7,030 nt of DNA from an uncultured Paracoccaceae bacterium (GTDB taxonomy: Bacteria; Pseudomonadota; Alphaproteobacteria; Rhodobacterales; Rhodobacteraceae). The notes beneath the pieces were generated by a model. It was not told where the DNA came from. It searched no databases and worked only from the letters and a program-made list of their open reading frames with translations. Where the stretch lies: assembly GCA_937900975.1 (NCBI GenBank), contig CALCPC010000838.1, positions 1 through 7,030 on the forward strand, written 5' to 3'. Position numbers and translations under genes: made by a program. Each line of letters begins with the position of its first letter. Position 1 is the stretch's first letter. Below, piece by piece: positions 5,784-7,030 of the stretch.

Positions 5784-7030
5784 GCGATGCCATCCGCGGC
5801 GCCCGGTGCGCCGGTGGGCGCCAGACGCCGTTGGCGGGCGATGCGCGCGACTTCTTCGGCGATTCGGGCCTCAACGCCGCTCAGTCGGCGCGGTCGGTCG
5901 CGCTCTCCCAGGCCGAACAAACCGAAACGATGGCGCCAGTACCCATCCTCGGTGAATTTCACAAAAAGGTTCCGGTGGCTGGCTTCGACCTCGATCAGTG
6001 TCACCTCGGCGCCATCGACGGCCGCGGCGCGGGCTGCGGCGCGGCCCGGCTTGCGCCCCTGCATCGGTCGCGTCACGATCAACCGCGCCGCCCGCTGCGC
6101 CACGGGCACCGGGGCAAACCCCGCATCGGGCGCGGCCAGCGTCCCGCGGCGAGAGCGACGGTTTCGCCCCTCCTCGAACCCGGCTTCCAGCGTCGCGCTC
6201 AACGCTTTAAGCTCCGCGCTGTCGAGCAGACCTTTAAGAAAGAACTGGTCCAGCCGGCGCAACTGATGTTTGCGGACATCGGCGCAATGCGCGGCGACAT
6301 GGCTGTCGCCGGCATGGTGGCGGACAAAGACAACCTCGCTGGCGCCGATCTCAAACAAGGATTTGGGAACGCGCTTTTGGGTGCGGTGGGGGCCCTCGGC
6401 GTAGCCGTGATGCACCTCCGCCAGCGGGACGATGGCCGTCGACCAGCCGGCCTCTGCCAAGCGCAGGTTCACGTCCGCCTCGTCAAGGTAGAAGCGAAAC
6501 GCCTCGTCAAATCCGCCGATCTCGACCAAGGCGCGGCGGCGAAAGGCGCTGTTGGTGCCGACCGTTTTGACACAGTGCTTTGTGTCGGGCGGGAAAACGA
6601 CGGGTTCGATGTCGGAGCGCGCCTCGCGGTGATCCCGGCCCCAACGGTCGAACCGGATCAGGCGCCACTGAAAACTGACCCCATTGCGCCCCCGGACATA
6701 GCCCCCCGCAGCGCCAACATCCGGATTGGCGAAAGGTGCGACAAGCGCTGTCAGCCACCCAAATTCCGGCACGCTGTCATCGTCGCAGAACGCCACGATC
6801 TCCCCGGCCGCAGCGCGGATGCCGCGGTTGCGCGCAGCGCTGATATTGGCCTCGGTGAAATGGATCCAGCGGATCGGCAGCGGGCTTTCCGGGCGCGCCT
6901 CGGGCGCAAGATTGGTGACGACCACGATCTCAAACCGGGGATAGCGCTGAAACTCCAGCCCCCGCAGCAGCAACGCCAAAGGCGTCCGGCGGTCGAAATT
7001 GACGACGACAAGCGAGACCTTGGGCAGGTC
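5744..7030 (-). CDS. Family 2 glycosyltransferase (GT-A), 5' end cut by window
   Basis: The frame is open from the right edge for 428 codons to a TAG at 5744, so the true start lies beyond 7030. The visible N-terminus, DLPKVSLVVVNFDRRTP, is the usual first beta strand of GT2 enzymes, so probably only a few residues are missing. EANISAARNRGIRAAAGE is followed by the metal-binding Asp-Asp-Asp of FCDDDSVPEFGWL (residues 83-85). Further on are GTNSAFRRRALVEIGGFDEAF and the LDEADVNLRLAEAGW segment (182-196), which supplies the ED-type catalytic base region. The C-terminal third is rich in Arg and Ala with no recognised domain, and ends RRNYPTPEGCT. No membrane segments are seen, so it is likely a cytosolic enzyme transferring a sugar from a nucleotide donor during surface polysaccharide assembly. 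It lies 111 bp upstream of galU. The specific linkage cannot be told. Confidence 0.88.
   Translation of the reverse strand, partial: DLPKVSLVVVNFDRRTPLALLLRGLEFQRYPRFEIVVVTNLAPEARPESPLPIRWIHFTEANISAARNRGIRAAAGEIVAFCDDDSVPEFGWLTALVAPFANPDVGAAGGYVRGRNGVSFQWRLIRFDRWGRDHREARSDIEPVVFPPDTKHCVKTVGTNSAFRRRALVEIGGFDEAFRFYLDEADVNLRLAEAGWSTAIVPLAEVHHGYAEGPHRTQKRVPKSLFEIGASEVVFVRHHAGDSHVAAHCADVRKHQLRRLDQFFLKGLLDSAELKALSATLEAGFEEGRNRRSRRGTLAAPDAGFAPVPVAQRAARLIVTRPMQGRKPGRAAARAAAVDGAEVTLIEVEASHRNLFVKFTEDGYWRHRFGLFGLGERDRPRRLSGVEARIAEEVARIARQRRLAPTGAPGAADGIAPRRNYPTPEGCT

Noticed and set aside
1..7030. A novel defence, mobile or RNA-based system
   Set aside because: I looked for repeats with spacers, transposases, integrases, tRNA or rRNA segments and toxin-antitoxin-like pairs on both strands and saw none. 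The content is consistent with a surface polysaccharide operon.

Overview
The window looks like part of an exopolysaccharide, capsule or lipopolysaccharide biosynthesis operon from a high-GC alphaproteobacterium, most likely a member of the Rhodobacteraceae (Roseobacter group). That placement rests on the GC-rich, GC-ending codons and on the remembered resemblance of the GalU, GalE and glycosyltransferase sequences to Rhodobacterales proteins. No database search was run. All genes I can support are on the minus strand, so transcription runs from right to left.

In transcription order: (1) a family 2 glycosyltransferase with its 5' end beyond the right edge (5744-7030). (2) A 111-bp spacer (5633-5743) with a possible promoter, an inverted repeat, a stem-loop and an unusual cluster of CTAG sites. 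(3) galU, UTP-glucose-1-phosphate uridylyltransferase (4736-5632), interrupted by an in-frame TAA at codon 52. (4) galE, UDP-glucose 4-epimerase (3743-4726), 9 bp after galU. (5) A GT4-type glycosyltransferase (2490 to about 3746), whose start is abnormal. (6) A glycosyltransferase of the Glyco_tranf_2_4 / GT92-like type (1490-2500), overlapping the previous gene by 11 bp. (7) A GT14-type (core-2/I-branching) glycosyltransferase with a long C-terminal extension (1493 down to the left edge, 3' end missing), overlapping its predecessor by 4 bp.

The genes make sense together. GalU makes UDP-glucose, GalE converts it to UDP-galactose, and four glycosyltransferases could use these and other nucleotide sugars to build a surface polysaccharide. 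No polymerase, flippase or export gene is in the window, so which polysaccharide is made cannot be told. No RNA gene, insertion sequence, CRISPR array or plus-strand gene is supported.

I found no new kind of system. The unusual signal is a set of local lesions in otherwise well-conserved genes: the galU nonsense codon, a run of charged residues replacing a normally hydrophobic helix in GalE, loss of both aspartates of the expected metal-binding motif in the GT92-like enzyme, and an ATA codon where the GT4 gene should start. They suggest either a decaying operon or local errors in the sequence, and raw reads would decide. A nine-G tract in the GT92-like gene is a possible phase-variation site.
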